Assembly: GCA_013362555.1 (NCBI GenBank)
Contig: JABFVX010000475.1
Span: forward strand, 1-23,993
Source: Mycobacteriaceae bacterium
GTDB taxonomy: Bacteria > Actinomycetota > Actinomycetes > Mycobacteriales > Mycobacteriaceae
DNA length: 23,993 bases
Reading direction: 5' to 3'
Made by a program: the position numbers and the translations under genes. Below are positions 16,427-23,983 of the stretch, piece by piece. Below the pieces are notes generated by a model. That model had not been told where the DNA came from. It saw nothing but the letters and a program-made list of their open reading frames with translations, and did not search any database. The first letter of the stretch is position 1; each line of letters begins with the position of its first letter.

Positions 16427-17179
16427 ATGACTGCCGGCGCCACGGACCTGGTTCAGCGGTCGCTGCGCGATCTCTGGCGCCGCGCTCCGGCGACCAGTGT
16501 CCTGATCGCCCTGAACGTGCTGGCCTACCTGGTGGAATCGGTGCGGCCGAACCTCATCGTGGGCCGCTTCGGCACAGTCGGAGAGGGGTACCTCGAGACC
16601 GACGGCGGCTACCACCTGGTCGGCATCGCACACGGGCAGTGGTACCGGCTGATCACCGGAACGTTTCTGCATTCGCCCCTGAGCAGCATGGGCGGGCTCG
16701 GCATCCTGCACCTGCTGCTGAACATGTCGTGGTTGTGGATTCTCGGCCCGCGGCTGGAGGGCAGGCTCGGCCGCGGCCGCTACCTGGCGCTGTATTTCCT
16801 GTCCGCCCTGAGCGGCTCGGTGCTCAGTTACTGGCTTGCACCGCATGTGAACGCCATCGGCGCCTCGGGCGCCGTATACGGCTTGATCGCCGGATTCTTC
16901 GTGTTGAGCAGGCGGATGCGCCTGGATTCGGCCTATGCCAAGCAGGTTGCGATCTTCGCCGTGATCTGGCTGGTGGCCTCGGCGACCGAGACCGCCTGGC
17001 AGGCGCACCTGGGCGGTGCGCTGGCGGGCGCCGTGCTCGCCTACTTCTACGCGCCGGTCCCCGGTGCACACCGCCTCGGCCGCATCGCCGCGACCGCCGG
17101 CGTCCTGGCATTGCTGGCGGCTGCTGTCCTGCTCGAGACGCACGCCCTGACCGGCTCGTGGTGGGCCGCGGTCACCTGA
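16427..17179 (+). CDS. Rhomboid-family intramembrane serine protease
   Basis: The 250-aa membrane protein has the rhomboid catalytic pattern. HLLLNM (95-100) carries the oxyanion-hole side chains, GASGAVYG (145-152) has nucleophile Ser147, and WQAHLGGALAG (191-201) has catalytic His194. At least six hydrophobic segments are visible, starting at about 22-38. It would cleave single-pass membrane proteins within or near the bilayer. Start ATG 16427 (MTAGATDLVQ) follows a TACCGT box; the long upstream open frame is not needed. The next gene encodes a single-pass membrane protein, a conceivable but unproven substrate. Confidence 0.92.
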   Translation: MTAGATDLVQRSLRDLWRRAPATSVLIALNVLAYLVESVRPNLIVGRFGTVGEGYLETDGGYHLVGIAHGQWYRLITGTFLHSPLSSMGGLGILHLLLNMSWLWILGPRLEGRLGRGRYLALYFLSALSGSVLSYWLAPHVNAIGASGAVYGLIAGFFVLSRRMRLDSAYAKQVAIFAVIWLVASATETAWQAHLGGALAGAVLAYFYAPVPGAHRLGRIAATAGVLALLAAAVLLETHALTGSWWAAVT

Positions 17180-17222
17180 TTCCCGGGTGTTCTTCACCTG
17201 CGCCCGCGTGGGGGTCTGCGGC

Positions 17223-17228
17223 TACGCT
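17223..17228 (+). promoter_or_regulatory. Probable -10 box (TACGCT), leaderless
   Basis: TACGCT is followed 7 nt later by ATG 17236, and no ribosome-binding sequence is present. Confidence 0.45.
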
Positions 17229-17235
17229 GGGACGC

Positions 17236-17958
17236 ATGAGCAACCCGAACGATCCGTGGTCTGTGCGGCCGCAGCAGCAGGCGGATCAGCCCACCGAGCA
17301 GTTCGGAGCCCAAGGTCACCCCGGCCAACGCAACTATGACGCCGCCGCGACGGGCTCGCACACCGCCGACCCGTACGAGGCCTACGGCCCGCCCGCCGGA
17401 CCCAACCCGACGCTGACCTACCCGACCTACGAGCACCTGCTGGAACAGCAGCGCGAGCAGGCCGCCGTTGCGGTCCTCCCGCCGCCGCCGGGGTTCGGTC
17501 CCCCGCCGCGCCGCAACACCGGGATGATCGTCGGGATCGCGGTCGGGCTCGGGCTGTTGCTGGCCGCGGTGGCGGCGGCCGGGTACCTCATGTTCGGCCA
17601 CCGCGGGGACGACGATGTCGCCGCGGCGGATTCGACCTCGTCCGCGCCCGAAATGAGCAGCCCGCCGCTCGCGGTGCCGTCGCTGCCGCACACCAGGACC
17701 AAGCCCGGCCCCGGAATCGACATCGGCGCGACGATGGGCGCGATCACCGCCAACGACGGCAGCACGCTGTCGATCCGAGGGCTGCTCGGCGGACGGCAGG
17801 ACACGATTCGCACCACGGCGCAGACCCAGGTGGTGTCGATGACCGGAACTTCGGTGGCGGATTTGAAGGTCGGGGACATGGTGATCGTGCAGGGCGACAA
17901 GGCTCCGGACGGATCCATCACCGCCACCCTCATCATCAGCACCTCGATCGGGAAGTAG
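17236..17958 (+). CDS. Single-pass membrane protein with extracytoplasmic DUF5666-like domain
   Basis: The 240-aa protein has a Pro/Gln-rich, disordered cytoplasmic N-terminus (1 to about 92, ending PPPPGFGPPPRRN). One membrane helix follows (about 95-117, MIVGIAVGLGLLLAAVAAAG), then a Ser/Pro linker and a small beta domain. That domain, GAITANDGSTLSIRGLLGG through VADLKVGDMVIVQGDKAPDG, resembles DUF5666, an OB-like fold found in exported proteins. The function is unknown. It sits 56 bp after the rhomboid gene and before the ttfA-like gene, which suggests an envelope role. Start ATG 17236 is preceded by a leaderless-type promoter. Confidence 0.8.
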   Translation: MSNPNDPWSVRPQQQADQPTEQFGAQGHPGQRNYDAAATGSHTADPYEAYGPPAGPNPTLTYPTYEHLLEQQREQAAVAVLPPPPGFGPPPRRNTGMIVGIAVGLGLLLAAVAAAGYLMFGHRGDDDVAAADSTSSAPEMSSPPLAVPSLPHTRTKPGPGIDIGATMGAITANDGSTLSIRGLLGGRQDTIRTTAQTQVVSMTGTSVADLKVGDMVIVQGDKAPDGSITATLIISTSIGK

Positions 17959-18037
17959 CGTCCGCTCCGCGGGCGCGCACGCTTGTTCCGCGAGGAAACG
18001 CCGTCCGGCCGGGCGCTCGCGGGCGGCAGTGTCCGTC

Positions 18038-18043
18038 TACGCT
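18038..18043 (+). promoter_or_regulatory. Probable -10 box (TACGCT) of ttfA-like gene
   Basis: TACGCT is followed 8 nt later by ATG 18052. The intervening AGGGGG could serve as a ribosome-binding site only if transcription started further upstream. Confidence 0.4.
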
Positions 18044-18051
18044 AGGGGGCG

Positions 18052-18969
18052 ATGACGGCATTATGGTTCGGGTTGGCGGCGGCGTGCCTCGCGGGTGCGG
18101 GTGTGCTGCTTTACATCGACCGGCTGCGGCGGCAACGCTCCGGTCGGGTCAGGCAGGTGTGGGCCCGCAACCACGGCTACAGCTACAAGGCCCTCGACAC
18201 CACGCTCCCGCAGCAGTGGCGTCGCGCCACCCTCGCCAAGCAGGGGTATCTGTCGGCGGTGGACATCGTGTCCGGCACCCGGCGCGGCGTCCGGTTCACC
18301 CTGTTCGACTTGGAGGACAGTGCGACCATCGTCGCGGTACAGCGGCGCATCGGCTCCGACGTCGACGTCGACCTGCGGCTGAAAACCATGCCGCCGCCCA
18401 AGGACCCGGATCTCGAGCTGCTCGGCGGCATGGGGGAGCGGGTGGTGTTCGCGTCGGACGTCGATATCGCCCGGCGGGTCTGCGACGAGCGGATGGCGGC
18501 GCTGGCGGAGATCCTGCCGGACACCCTGCAGGTGCTGTGGAGCGAGAACACCTGGACCCTCGGCTCGCTGCCCGCGTCCGCCTCGCAACGGGATTGGGAC
18601 CTGACGATCGACGGCGTGATCCGCTTCTCCGGCCTGCTGCACGTGCTGCCGCCCGGCGCGGCAGCCGACAGCGCGGGCGCCGACCGCAGGCGCTCGCGCC
18701 GATCCGCCCGGCTCGCACCGGAACCCGAGCCCGAGCGGTGGGAGCCCGAGGAGCGGGACTACCGCGACTCGGTGGCGGATCTCGACGACTACCGGTCCCG
18801 GGGCGAGTCCCCCGCCGGTGCGGACCGCCGCGACGAGGACCATCGGAGCGCGGACTCCGGTTCGGACGCCGAGCAGTCGGACGCGGAGCAGTCGGACACC
18901 GAGCAGTCGGGCGACGACCCGTTCCACCCCGGGTTCCGGCCCTACCAAGGGCCTGGCGCGCGGTCCTGA
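18052..18969 (+). CDS. ttfA: TtfA-like protein (trehalose monomycolate transport factor)
   Basis: The 305-aa protein has an N-terminal membrane helix (3-22, ALWFGLAAACLAGAGVLLYI). A conserved cytoplasmic domain follows (about 30-205, including RQVWARNHGYSYKALDTTLP and IRFSGLLHVLPPG), then a long charged, low-complexity tail. The layout and its place between clpB and pyrE match M. tuberculosis Rv0383c (TtfA), which works with MmpL3 to move trehalose monomycolate to the mycomembrane. This assignment rests on recalled synteny and architecture, not an alignment. The tail has three 15-bp tandem repeats (18865-18909) encoding SDAEQ-type units. A leaderless-type promoter precedes ATG 18052. Confidence 0.75.
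   Translation: MTALWFGLAAACLAGAGVLLYIDRLRRQRSGRVRQVWARNHGYSYKALDTTLPQQWRRATLAKQGYLSAVDIVSGTRRGVRFTLFDLEDSATIVAVQRRIGSDVDVDLRLKTMPPPKDPDLELLGGMGERVVFASDVDIARRVCDERMAALAEILPDTLQVLWSENTWTLGSLPASASQRDWDLTIDGVIRFSGLLHVLPPGAAADSAGADRRRSRRSARLAPEPEPERWEPEERDYRDSVADLDDYRSRGESPAGADRRDEDHRSADSGSDAEQSDAEQSDTEQSGDDPFHPGFRPYQGPGARS
18865..18909 (+). repeat. Three 15-bp tandem repeats inside the ttfA-like tail
   Basis: GACGCCGAGCAGTCG is repeated three times with one or two base changes and stays in frame, encoding Asp-x-Glu-Gln-Ser units. Copy number could vary between strains by slippage. Confidence 0.9.
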
Positions 18970-19049
18970 CCCGCCCGCAATCCCCTGCGCCGCCACGACA
19001 CCCACACTGCGATGACATCTGCACTGCACGACGGAAGGAACGCCGAAGC

Positions 19050-19586
19050 ATGACCACCGACCGCGAGGAGTTGGCCGGACTGGTGCGCGACTTGGCCGTG
19101 GTGCACGGCCGGGTGACGCTGTCTTCGGGCAAAGAGGCCGACTACTACGTGGACCTGCGCCGGGCGACGCTGCACCACCGGGCCGCGCCGCTGATCGGCG
19201 CGCTGCTGCGGGACCTGGTGGCGGACTGGGACTTCGACGCGGTCGGCGGCCTCACGATGGGCGCGGACCCGGTTGCGTCGGCGATGCTGCACGCGCCCGG
19301 CCGCCCGCTGGACGCGTTCGTGGTGCGCAAGGCCGCCAAAGCCCATGGCATGCAACGGCGTATCGAAGGCCCGGACATCGCCGGGAAGCGGGTGCTGGTG
19401 GTCGAGGACACCAGCACGACCGGCAACTCGCCGCTGACCGCGGTCGAGGCCGTCCGCGCGGCGGGCGCCACAGTGGTCGGAGTGGCCACGGTGGTCGACC
19501 GCGCCACCGGCGCGGACAAGGTCATTGCGGACGCCGGCGTGGAGTACCGCTCGCTGCTGGGTCTCGCCGACATCGGCCTCGCCTGA
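19050..19586 (+). CDS. pyrE: Orotate phosphoribosyltransferase
   Basis: The 178-aa protein makes orotidine 5'-phosphate from orotate and PRPP in pyrimidine synthesis. It has the orotate-site start VTLSSGKEADYYVDLRR (22-38), the catalytic-loop stretch FVVRKAAKAHG (90-100, with Lys94 and Lys97), and the PRPP loop VLVVEDTSTTGNS (115-127). Length is normal for the actinobacterial form. ATG 19050 has GGAAGGA upstream. It lies 80 bp after the ttfA-like gene on the same strand, matching recalled mycobacterial order. Confidence 0.96.
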   Translation: MTTDREELAGLVRDLAVVHGRVTLSSGKEADYYVDLRRATLHHRAAPLIGALLRDLVADWDFDAVGGLTMGADPVASAMLHAPGRPLDAFVVRKAAKAHGMQRRIEGPDIAGKRVLVVEDTSTTGNSPLTAVEAVRAAGATVVGVATVVDRATGADKVIADAGVEYRSLLGLADIGLA

Positions 19587-19615
19587 AATAGATTTCGCCT
19601 TGCAGTTCCGGCGAA

Positions 19616-19644
19616 TTGTGGCCGCTGTCACCTGCCCCTAATAT
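19616..19644 (+). promoter_or_regulatory. Sigma-A-type promoter before the 56-aa gene
   Basis: TTGTGG (19616-19621), a 17-bp spacer and TAATAT (19639-19644) form the best classical promoter in the window, about 45 bp before ATG 19690. A small hairpin CTGGGC-ACCC-GCCCAG lies in the expected 5' leader. Confidence 0.6.
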
Positions 19645-19689
19645 TGGTGGACTGGGCACCCGCCCAGGTGGAGCGGAAGCGTTGGTGCG

Positions 19690-19860
19690 ATGGCGGAGTT
19701 CCCGATGTGTGACGTGGTGCCCTGGCCGATGAGCCTCGACCAGGCCCACCGCTTGATTCAGGTGCACCGCGAGTGCTCCCGCCACTGCCCCGCGCGCCGA
19801 GCCGCGCGCGCCGTCCTCGTCGACTCCGGGCACTACCGCCTGGCCACCCGTTTCGGGTAA
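19690..19860 (+). CDS. Small uncharacterised protein (56 aa)
   Basis: The frame ATG 19690 to TAA 19860 encodes MAEFPMCDVVPWPMSLDQAH, then RLIQVHRECSRHCPARRAAR and a tail ending YRLATRFG. Support: a good promoter 45 bp upstream, a stop just before repeat copy F, and a pattern (SLDQAHRLIQVHREC, CPARRAA) that I associate with short actinobacterial proteins of unknown function. Three cysteines and several histidines (CDVV, HRECSRHC) could bind metal, but no standard zinc motif is complete. Confidence 0.65.
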   Translation: MAEFPMCDVVPWPMSLDQAHRLIQVHRECSRHCPARRAARAVLVDSGHYRLATRFG

Positions 19861-19861
19861 A

Positions 19862-19914
19862 CCTCCGGAATGACCCATCACGTGCATCCAACGCACTTCA
19901 CGGGTCGTCCTGGC
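19862..19914. repeat. Dispersed palindromic repeat, copy F (degenerate)
   Basis: The left arm 19862-19886 and right arm 19892-19914 flank the loop TCCAA with several mismatches. The right arm supplies the last residues (Asp-Pro) and the TGA stop of the minus-strand response regulator. The left arm starts 1 bp after the stop of the 56-aa gene. It therefore joins two convergent genes. Confidence 0.88.
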
Positions 19915-20563
19915 CGCGGAGTCGAAGGACGGCCAGTACGCGGCGGTGGTGGGCTTCCGACGGGGGCAGGTCGAGTTTGGCGAAGATGTTGCCGATGTGC
20001 TTTTCGACGGCTCGTTCGGTGACCACGAGGGCCGCGGCAATGGCGCTGTTGGACAGGCCCTGCGCCATCAGCTCCAGCACCTCGCGTTCGCGCGGGGTGA
20101 GCCGGTCCAGGCCCGCACGGGCCCGGGAGCCGCTCATCAGCTGGCGGACCACCTCGGGGTCGAGCGCGGTTCCGCCCGCCGCCACCCGCGCCAGCGCATC
20201 GCAGAACTCCGCTACGTCCGCGACGCGGTCCTTGAGCAGGTACCCCACGCCTTCCGCGCCGCTCGCGAGCAGGTCGGCGGCGTAGCGGGTCTCGACCCAC
20301 TGCGAGAACACCAGCACCCCCAGCCGCGGAAACCGGCTGCGCAGCGCCAATGCGGCGCGCAGCCCTTCGTCGGTGAACGTCGGCGGCATCCGCACGTCGA
20401 GCACGACCGCGTCCGGGCGCACCCGTTCGCACAGCTGCTCCAGGCCGCCTGCCTCGCCGACCGCCGCCGCCACCGCGAACCCGCGCTCGCTGAGCAGTCC
20501 CACCAGGCCGTCGCGCAGGATGGCGTTGTCCTCCACGACCACCACGGTGGTTCCCGCGTTCAC
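19898..20563 (-). CDS. NarL/FixJ-type response regulator
   Basis: The 221-aa protein has a receiver domain (about 5-125) with acidic residues Glu11-Asp12, phospho-acceptor Asp56 in PDAVVLDVRMP and conserved Lys in GYLLKDRV. A LuxR-type HTH follows: LTPREREVLELMAQGLSNSA, with VTERAVEKHIGNIFAKLDLP. It is the partner of the histidine kinase 31 bp upstream. Start GTG 20563 gives a normal N-terminus (TTVVVVEDNA); GAGG lies close to the codon. The C-terminus (GQDDP and stop) is encoded by repeat copy F, with the same Asp-Pro-stop ending as the sigma factor at copy D. Target genes are not evident. Confidence 0.95.
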   Translation of the reverse strand: MNAGTTVVVVEDNAILRDGLVGLLSERGFAVAAAVGEAGGLEQLCERVRPDAVVLDVRMPPTFTDEGLRAALALRSRFPRLGVLVFSQWVETRYAADLLASGAEGVGYLLKDRVADVAEFCDALARVAAGGTALDPEVVRQLMSGSRARAGLDRLTPREREVLELMAQGLSNSAIAAALVVTERAVEKHIGNIFAKLDLPPSEAHHRRVLAVLRLRGQDDP

Positions 20564-20594
20564 AGCCTCGGATCCTCGGTTGCTCGCCGTCGAG

Positions 20595-21935
20595 TCATGG
20601 CCGCAGCGGCCGCCTTCCGGACTGCGGGAGGGTGACGGTGACTGTGGTCGGGCCGCCGTGCGGGCTGTCGATGTGCATCGTGCCGTCGACGGTACCGACT
20701 CGGGCCGCCAGTCCGGCGAGGCCGGAGCCCGCGGTCGGGTCGGCGCCGCCGCGTCCGTCGTCGCTGACGGTGATGACCAGTTCGGAGTGGTGACCGCGAA
20801 CCGTGACGCGGGCCTCGGTGGGGCCCGCGTGCTTGGCGATGTTGGTCAGCAGCTCGGCGACGGTGAAATATGCGATGGTCTCGACGCCGGGAGCGGGCCG
20901 CCCCGACAGGTCGATGTCGAGCTGAACCGGAACCCGGCTGCGGGAGGCGAGGGTTTCCAGGGCGGGCGCGAGGCCCGCGTCGAGCGCGGGCGGGTGAATG
21001 CCGCGCACCAGTTCGCGGAGCTCGACCAGGGCTTCCTTGGTGTTGGCGCGGGCGCCCGCGATCAGGTCGTCGGCGTCGGACCCGTGGGCGAGCCGTTCCT
21101 CGGCTTGGCCGAGCGCCATCGCCACCGTGACCAGCCGGGCCTGGGTGCCGTCGTGCAGATCGCGCTCCAGGCGCCGCAGCGTCGCGGCGGAGTCTTCCAC
21201 CGCCGCGGTGCGGCCTGCCTCCAGTTCGGACTCGCGCTGGTCGCGGGCGCTCGGCCCGAGCAGTGTGCGCGCCAGCCACAGGTGCACCTGGCACACGCCG
21301 TGCAGCACCCACGGCAGCACCGCCATCATCACCAGCAGTCCGACGGCGGACCACGCCAGCACGCGCGGCCACGTGTCGAAGTAGTAGTCCCCGAACTGCA
21401 CCAGCGAGTGGTGAGCCACGCCGTCCGCATCGACGTTCTCCGGGTGCGCGAGCCACCACGGCAGCGGGGAGATCACGCTGAACAGCACCATCACGGCGAA
21501 AACCAGGACGACGTAACCGCCGACCATGCCGACGGCCGCCTCGGCCAGCAGGAACAGCAGCGCCCGCCAGCCCGCCAGGTCGGTGAGCCCGGTCTGCACG
21601 AACCCGATCGCGCCCGGCCTGCGCCGCGTCGGCCGGGGTTGCGCGATCGGGCTGTCCAGCAGGCTTGCGCACAACCGGCGCACGCCCGCGCCGAACAGCC
21701 GTCCGCCCAGCACCAGCAGCGCCAGCAGGGGCAGGCCCACCACCGTCACCGCGAGCAGTCCGCCGCCCAGCCCGCCCGCGAACAGGTATGCCGCACCGAG
21801 GATCCCCATTACCTCCATGGCCGCCACGAAGGCCAGTTCCTTCCACATCCGCGGATGGAACGCCGCCCGCCACGGTCGCGGCGGTGTCGCTAGGTGAGTG
21901 GTCGTCGGTCGGTGCGTGGTCACTGTCTCGATCAT
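20595..21935 (-). CDS. Sensor histidine kinase (HisKA_3 type)
   Basis: The 446-aa protein has four hydrophobic segments in the first 215 residues (about 34-56, 60-80, 127-157, 193-213). These form a membrane sensor region with the WWLAHPENVDADGVAHHSLV stretch between the third and fourth, resembling the putative-sensor family found with NarL-type systems. The dimerisation helix has phospho-acceptor His261 in RRLERDLHDGTQARL. The ATPase domain has N365 in ELLTNIAKHA, DDGRGG (392-397) and GSGLAGL (403-409). It phosphorylates the regulator encoded downstream. The start is ATG 21935 with GGAG nearby; the signal sensed is unknown. Confidence 0.93.
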   Translation of the reverse strand: MIETVTTHRPTTTHLATPPRPWRAAFHPRMWKELAFVAAMEVMGILGAAYLFAGGLGGGLLAVTVVGLPLLALLVLGGRLFGAGVRRLCASLLDSPIAQPRPTRRRPGAIGFVQTGLTDLAGWRALLFLLAEAAVGMVGGYVVLVFAVMVLFSVISPLPWWLAHPENVDADGVAHHSLVQFGDYYFDTWPRVLAWSAVGLLVMMAVLPWVLHGVCQVHLWLARTLLGPSARDQRESELEAGRTAAVEDSAATLRRLERDLHDGTQARLVTVAMALGQAEERLAHGSDADDLIAGARANTKEALVELRELVRGIHPPALDAGLAPALETLASRSRVPVQLDIDLSGRPAPGVETIAYFTVAELLTNIAKHAGPTEARVTVRGHHSELVITVSDDGRGGADPTAGSGLAGLAARVGTVDGTMHIDSPHGGPTTVTVTLPQSGRRPLRP

Positions 21936-22004
21936 GCACTCCAGCGTGGTGGTCGGCCGCCCCGGACTCGATGGAGCAGGCAGGTGTGCCCACAGTAGTG
22001 CTGT

Positions 22005-22069
22005 CCCCACCTCCAGAACGACCCATGAGTTGCGTTGGGCGCAACTCATGGGTCGTTCTGGAGGTGGGG
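22005..22069. repeat. Dispersed palindromic repeat, copy G (perfect 30-bp inverted repeat)
   Basis: Arms 22005-22034 and 22040-22069 are perfectly complementary over 30 bp around TTGGG, the longest perfect copy here. Its core differs from the others (ATGAGTTGCG in place of GTGACGTGCG), with every change matched on the opposite arm. It lies between divergent genes (histidine kinase and methyltransferase), 4 bp before a TAGGGT -10 box, so it is not a terminator for either neighbour. Confidence 0.95.
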
Positions 22070-22073
22070 AACT

Positions 22074-22079
22074 TAGGGT
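22074..22079 (+). promoter_or_regulatory. Probable -10 box (TAGGGT), leaderless
   Basis: TAGGGT is followed 7 nt later by ATG 22087. The right arm of repeat copy G would occupy the -35 region, so the repeat could affect this promoter. Confidence 0.4.
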
Positions 22080-22086
22080 GAGGGGG

Positions 22087-22755
22087 ATGACTGAACACGG
22101 GACGGCGCCGGGGCCGACGGAGTGGGGCGAGAACCCGAACGGGGTCGGGCCGTGGGAGGCGGAGTTCGGGTCGGCGCCGCCGGAGGACTCGCGGCTGGAT
22201 CCGGAGCTGTTGGCGGCGGGGGATCGGCGCAATGTGGTGGACGCCTACCGGTACTGGCGTCGGGAGGCGATCGTCGCCGACATCGACTCCCGACGGCACC
22301 CGCTGCACGTGGCCATCGAGAATTTCGCCAACGACGCCAACATCGGCACCGTGGTGCGAACCGCCAACGCCTTCGCCGCCGCCGCGGTGCACATCGTCGG
22401 GCGGCGGAGGTGGAATCGGCGCGGCGCCATGGTCACCGACCGCTATCAGCACCTCGTGCACCATCCGGACGTGCCCGCATTGCTCGGTTACGCAGGCGAG
22501 CACGGGTTGACCGTCGTGGCGGTGGACAACGTGCCCGGCTCGGTGCCGCTGGAGACCGCCGAGTTGCCGCGCAGCTGTCTGCTGCTGTTCGGGCAGGAGG
22601 GGCCGGGCGTCAGCGCCGAGGCCAAAGGCGCGGCCGCGATGACCGTGTCCATCGCGCAGTTCGGGTCGACTCGCAGCATCAACGCGGGGGTGGCCGCCGG
22701 CATTGCGATGCACGCCTGGATTCGCCGACACGCGGATCTGGGCAAATCCTGGTAG
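22087..22755 (+). CDS. TrmH/SpoU-family RNA methyltransferase
   Basis: The 222-aa protein has the SPOUT trefoil-knot motifs. Motif 1 is IENFANDANIGTVVRTANAF (77-96) with catalytic-type Arg91. Motif 2 is LLFGQEGPGVS (166-176). Motif 3 is TVSIAQFGSTRSINAGVAAG (186-205), giving the SAM-binding knot. It should 2'-O-methylate a ribose in tRNA or rRNA. Gln replaces the Asn usual in motif 2 (GNEGxG), and a 60-residue N-terminal extension precedes the domain. M. tuberculosis Rv0380c is, from memory, the syntenic homologue. The exact RNA target is unknown. Confidence 0.9.
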   Translation: MTEHGTAPGPTEWGENPNGVGPWEAEFGSAPPEDSRLDPELLAAGDRRNVVDAYRYWRREAIVADIDSRRHPLHVAIENFANDANIGTVVRTANAFAAAAVHIVGRRRWNRRGAMVTDRYQHLVHHPDVPALLGYAGEHGLTVVAVDNVPGSVPLETAELPRSCLLLFGQEGPGVSAEAKGAAAMTVSIAQFGSTRSINAGVAAGIAMHAWIRRHADLGKSW

Positions 22756-22804
22756 CCGTGCGACACGCCGGGCTCGACCAGCCAGTGCAAAGAATTGGCA
22801 AACC

Positions 22805-23983
22805 ATGGGGAAAATGGCCATCATGAGCGCTCAGTACAGGTCTCAGCTCTGGGCGGACCGGGCCGATGCTGCCGAAGAGGCCATTGTGACCCGGCACCTG
22901 CGCACACTCTGGTGGCTGCCGGGCACCCGGCTCGCGGTGGTGGCGTGGCCGCCCGCCTCGGGGCAGCGCGCCTTCCGACGCTGGGACTACTGGTGGCAGG
23001 CGCACTTGCTGGATTGCGCGGTCGACGCGGCCGACCGGGCGCCCACGCCCGAGCGTCGCACGCGCATCATGCAGATCGCGCGCGCCCACCGGCTGCGCAA
23101 CCTGAGCGGCTGGACCAATCGGTACTACGACGACATGGCCTGGCTCGCACTGGCTTTGGAGCGGGCCGAGCGTACGCAGTACCTGTCCTACCCGACCGCG
23201 CTCGGTGCGTTGGGCAGCGCTCTCACCAAAGCCTGGGACCCGCGCGTCGGCGCCGTGCCGTGGCGGGTCGGCGACAACTTCTACAACACGCCCGCCAACG
23301 GCCCCGCGGGCCTCGTGTTCGCCCGCCTCGGCGAATGGGACCTGGCCACCCGCACGGGCGACTGGATCGCCACCACACTGTGGGATTCCCAGTCCGGCCT
23401 GATCTTCGACGGAATCCGGCTGCAGTGGGCGGAGCCGAACGCCGCAGGCTCGGCGCCGCCGAGCGCGAAACTGGAGCGCGCCCTCTATACCTACTGCCAG
23501 GGCGTGACGCTGGGTCTCGACACCGAGCTCGCGGTGCGGACCGGGGAGCCGCGGTTCGCCAAACGTGCCTGTGACCTGGTCACCGCCATCGAGGACGGGA
23601 TGACGGTCGACGGGGCGATCGACGGCGGCGGTGGCGGCGACGGCGGGCTGTTCAACGGCATCCTCGCCCGCTACCTGGCGCTGGCGGCGCTGATGCTGCC
23701 CGGCGACACCGGCGATGTGCGCGCGGCGCGCGCCAGGGCCGCGGCGATCGTGGTGGCCTCCGGCGAGGCCGCCTGGACCAACCGCCTCGACGTGAACGAC
23801 AGTCCCCTGTTCGGTGCGGACTGGCGCAAGCCCGCCCAGATGCCGGGCGTGGAGAGCGGCGTCGCCGCGTTCGCGGGCGGCACCGTCACCGCCTCGGAGG
23901 TGCCCGAGCGCGACCTGTCCGTGCAGCTCGGCGGCTGGATGCTGATGGAAGCGGCGCACCGCGTCACCGCCGCGGGTCTCTGA
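22805..23983 (+). CDS. Glycoside hydrolase family 76-like protein
   Basis: The protein of up to 392 aa has the alpha/alpha-barrel pattern of GH76 (alpha-1,6-mannanases): FRRWDYWWQAHLLDCAVDAA, then NRYYDDMAWLALALERA with adjacent Asp109-Asp110 as likely catalytic pair, then DPRVGAVPWRVGDNFYNTPA and FNGILARYLALAALM. There is no signal peptide, so a cytoplasmic location is expected, unlike secreted mannanases. The substrate is unknown; mannose-containing lipoglycans or their precursors are possible. Three in-frame ATGs (22805, 22814, 22823) are candidate starts and none has a clear ribosome-binding site. It follows the methyltransferase by 49 bp. Repeat copy H begins right after its stop. Confidence 0.8.
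   Translation: MGKMAIMSAQYRSQLWADRADAAEEAIVTRHLRTLWWLPGTRLAVVAWPPASGQRAFRRWDYWWQAHLLDCAVDAADRAPTPERRTRIMQIARAHRLRNLSGWTNRYYDDMAWLALALERAERTQYLSYPTALGALGSALTKAWDPRVGAVPWRVGDNFYNTPANGPAGLVFARLGEWDLATRTGDWIATTLWDSQSGLIFDGIRLQWAEPNAAGSAPPSAKLERALYTYCQGVTLGLDTELAVRTGEPRFAKRACDLVTAIEDGMTVDGAIDGGGGGDGGLFNGILARYLALAALMLPGDTGDVRAARARAAAIVVASGEAAWTNRLDVNDSPLFGADWRKPAQMPGVESGVAAFAGGTVTASEVPERDLSVQLGGWMLMEAAHRVTAAGL

Noticed and set aside
20373..21893. A long plus-strand open frame opposite the two-component genes
   Set aside because: The opposite strand encodes a complete kinase and regulator with all motifs; this frame is its shadow.
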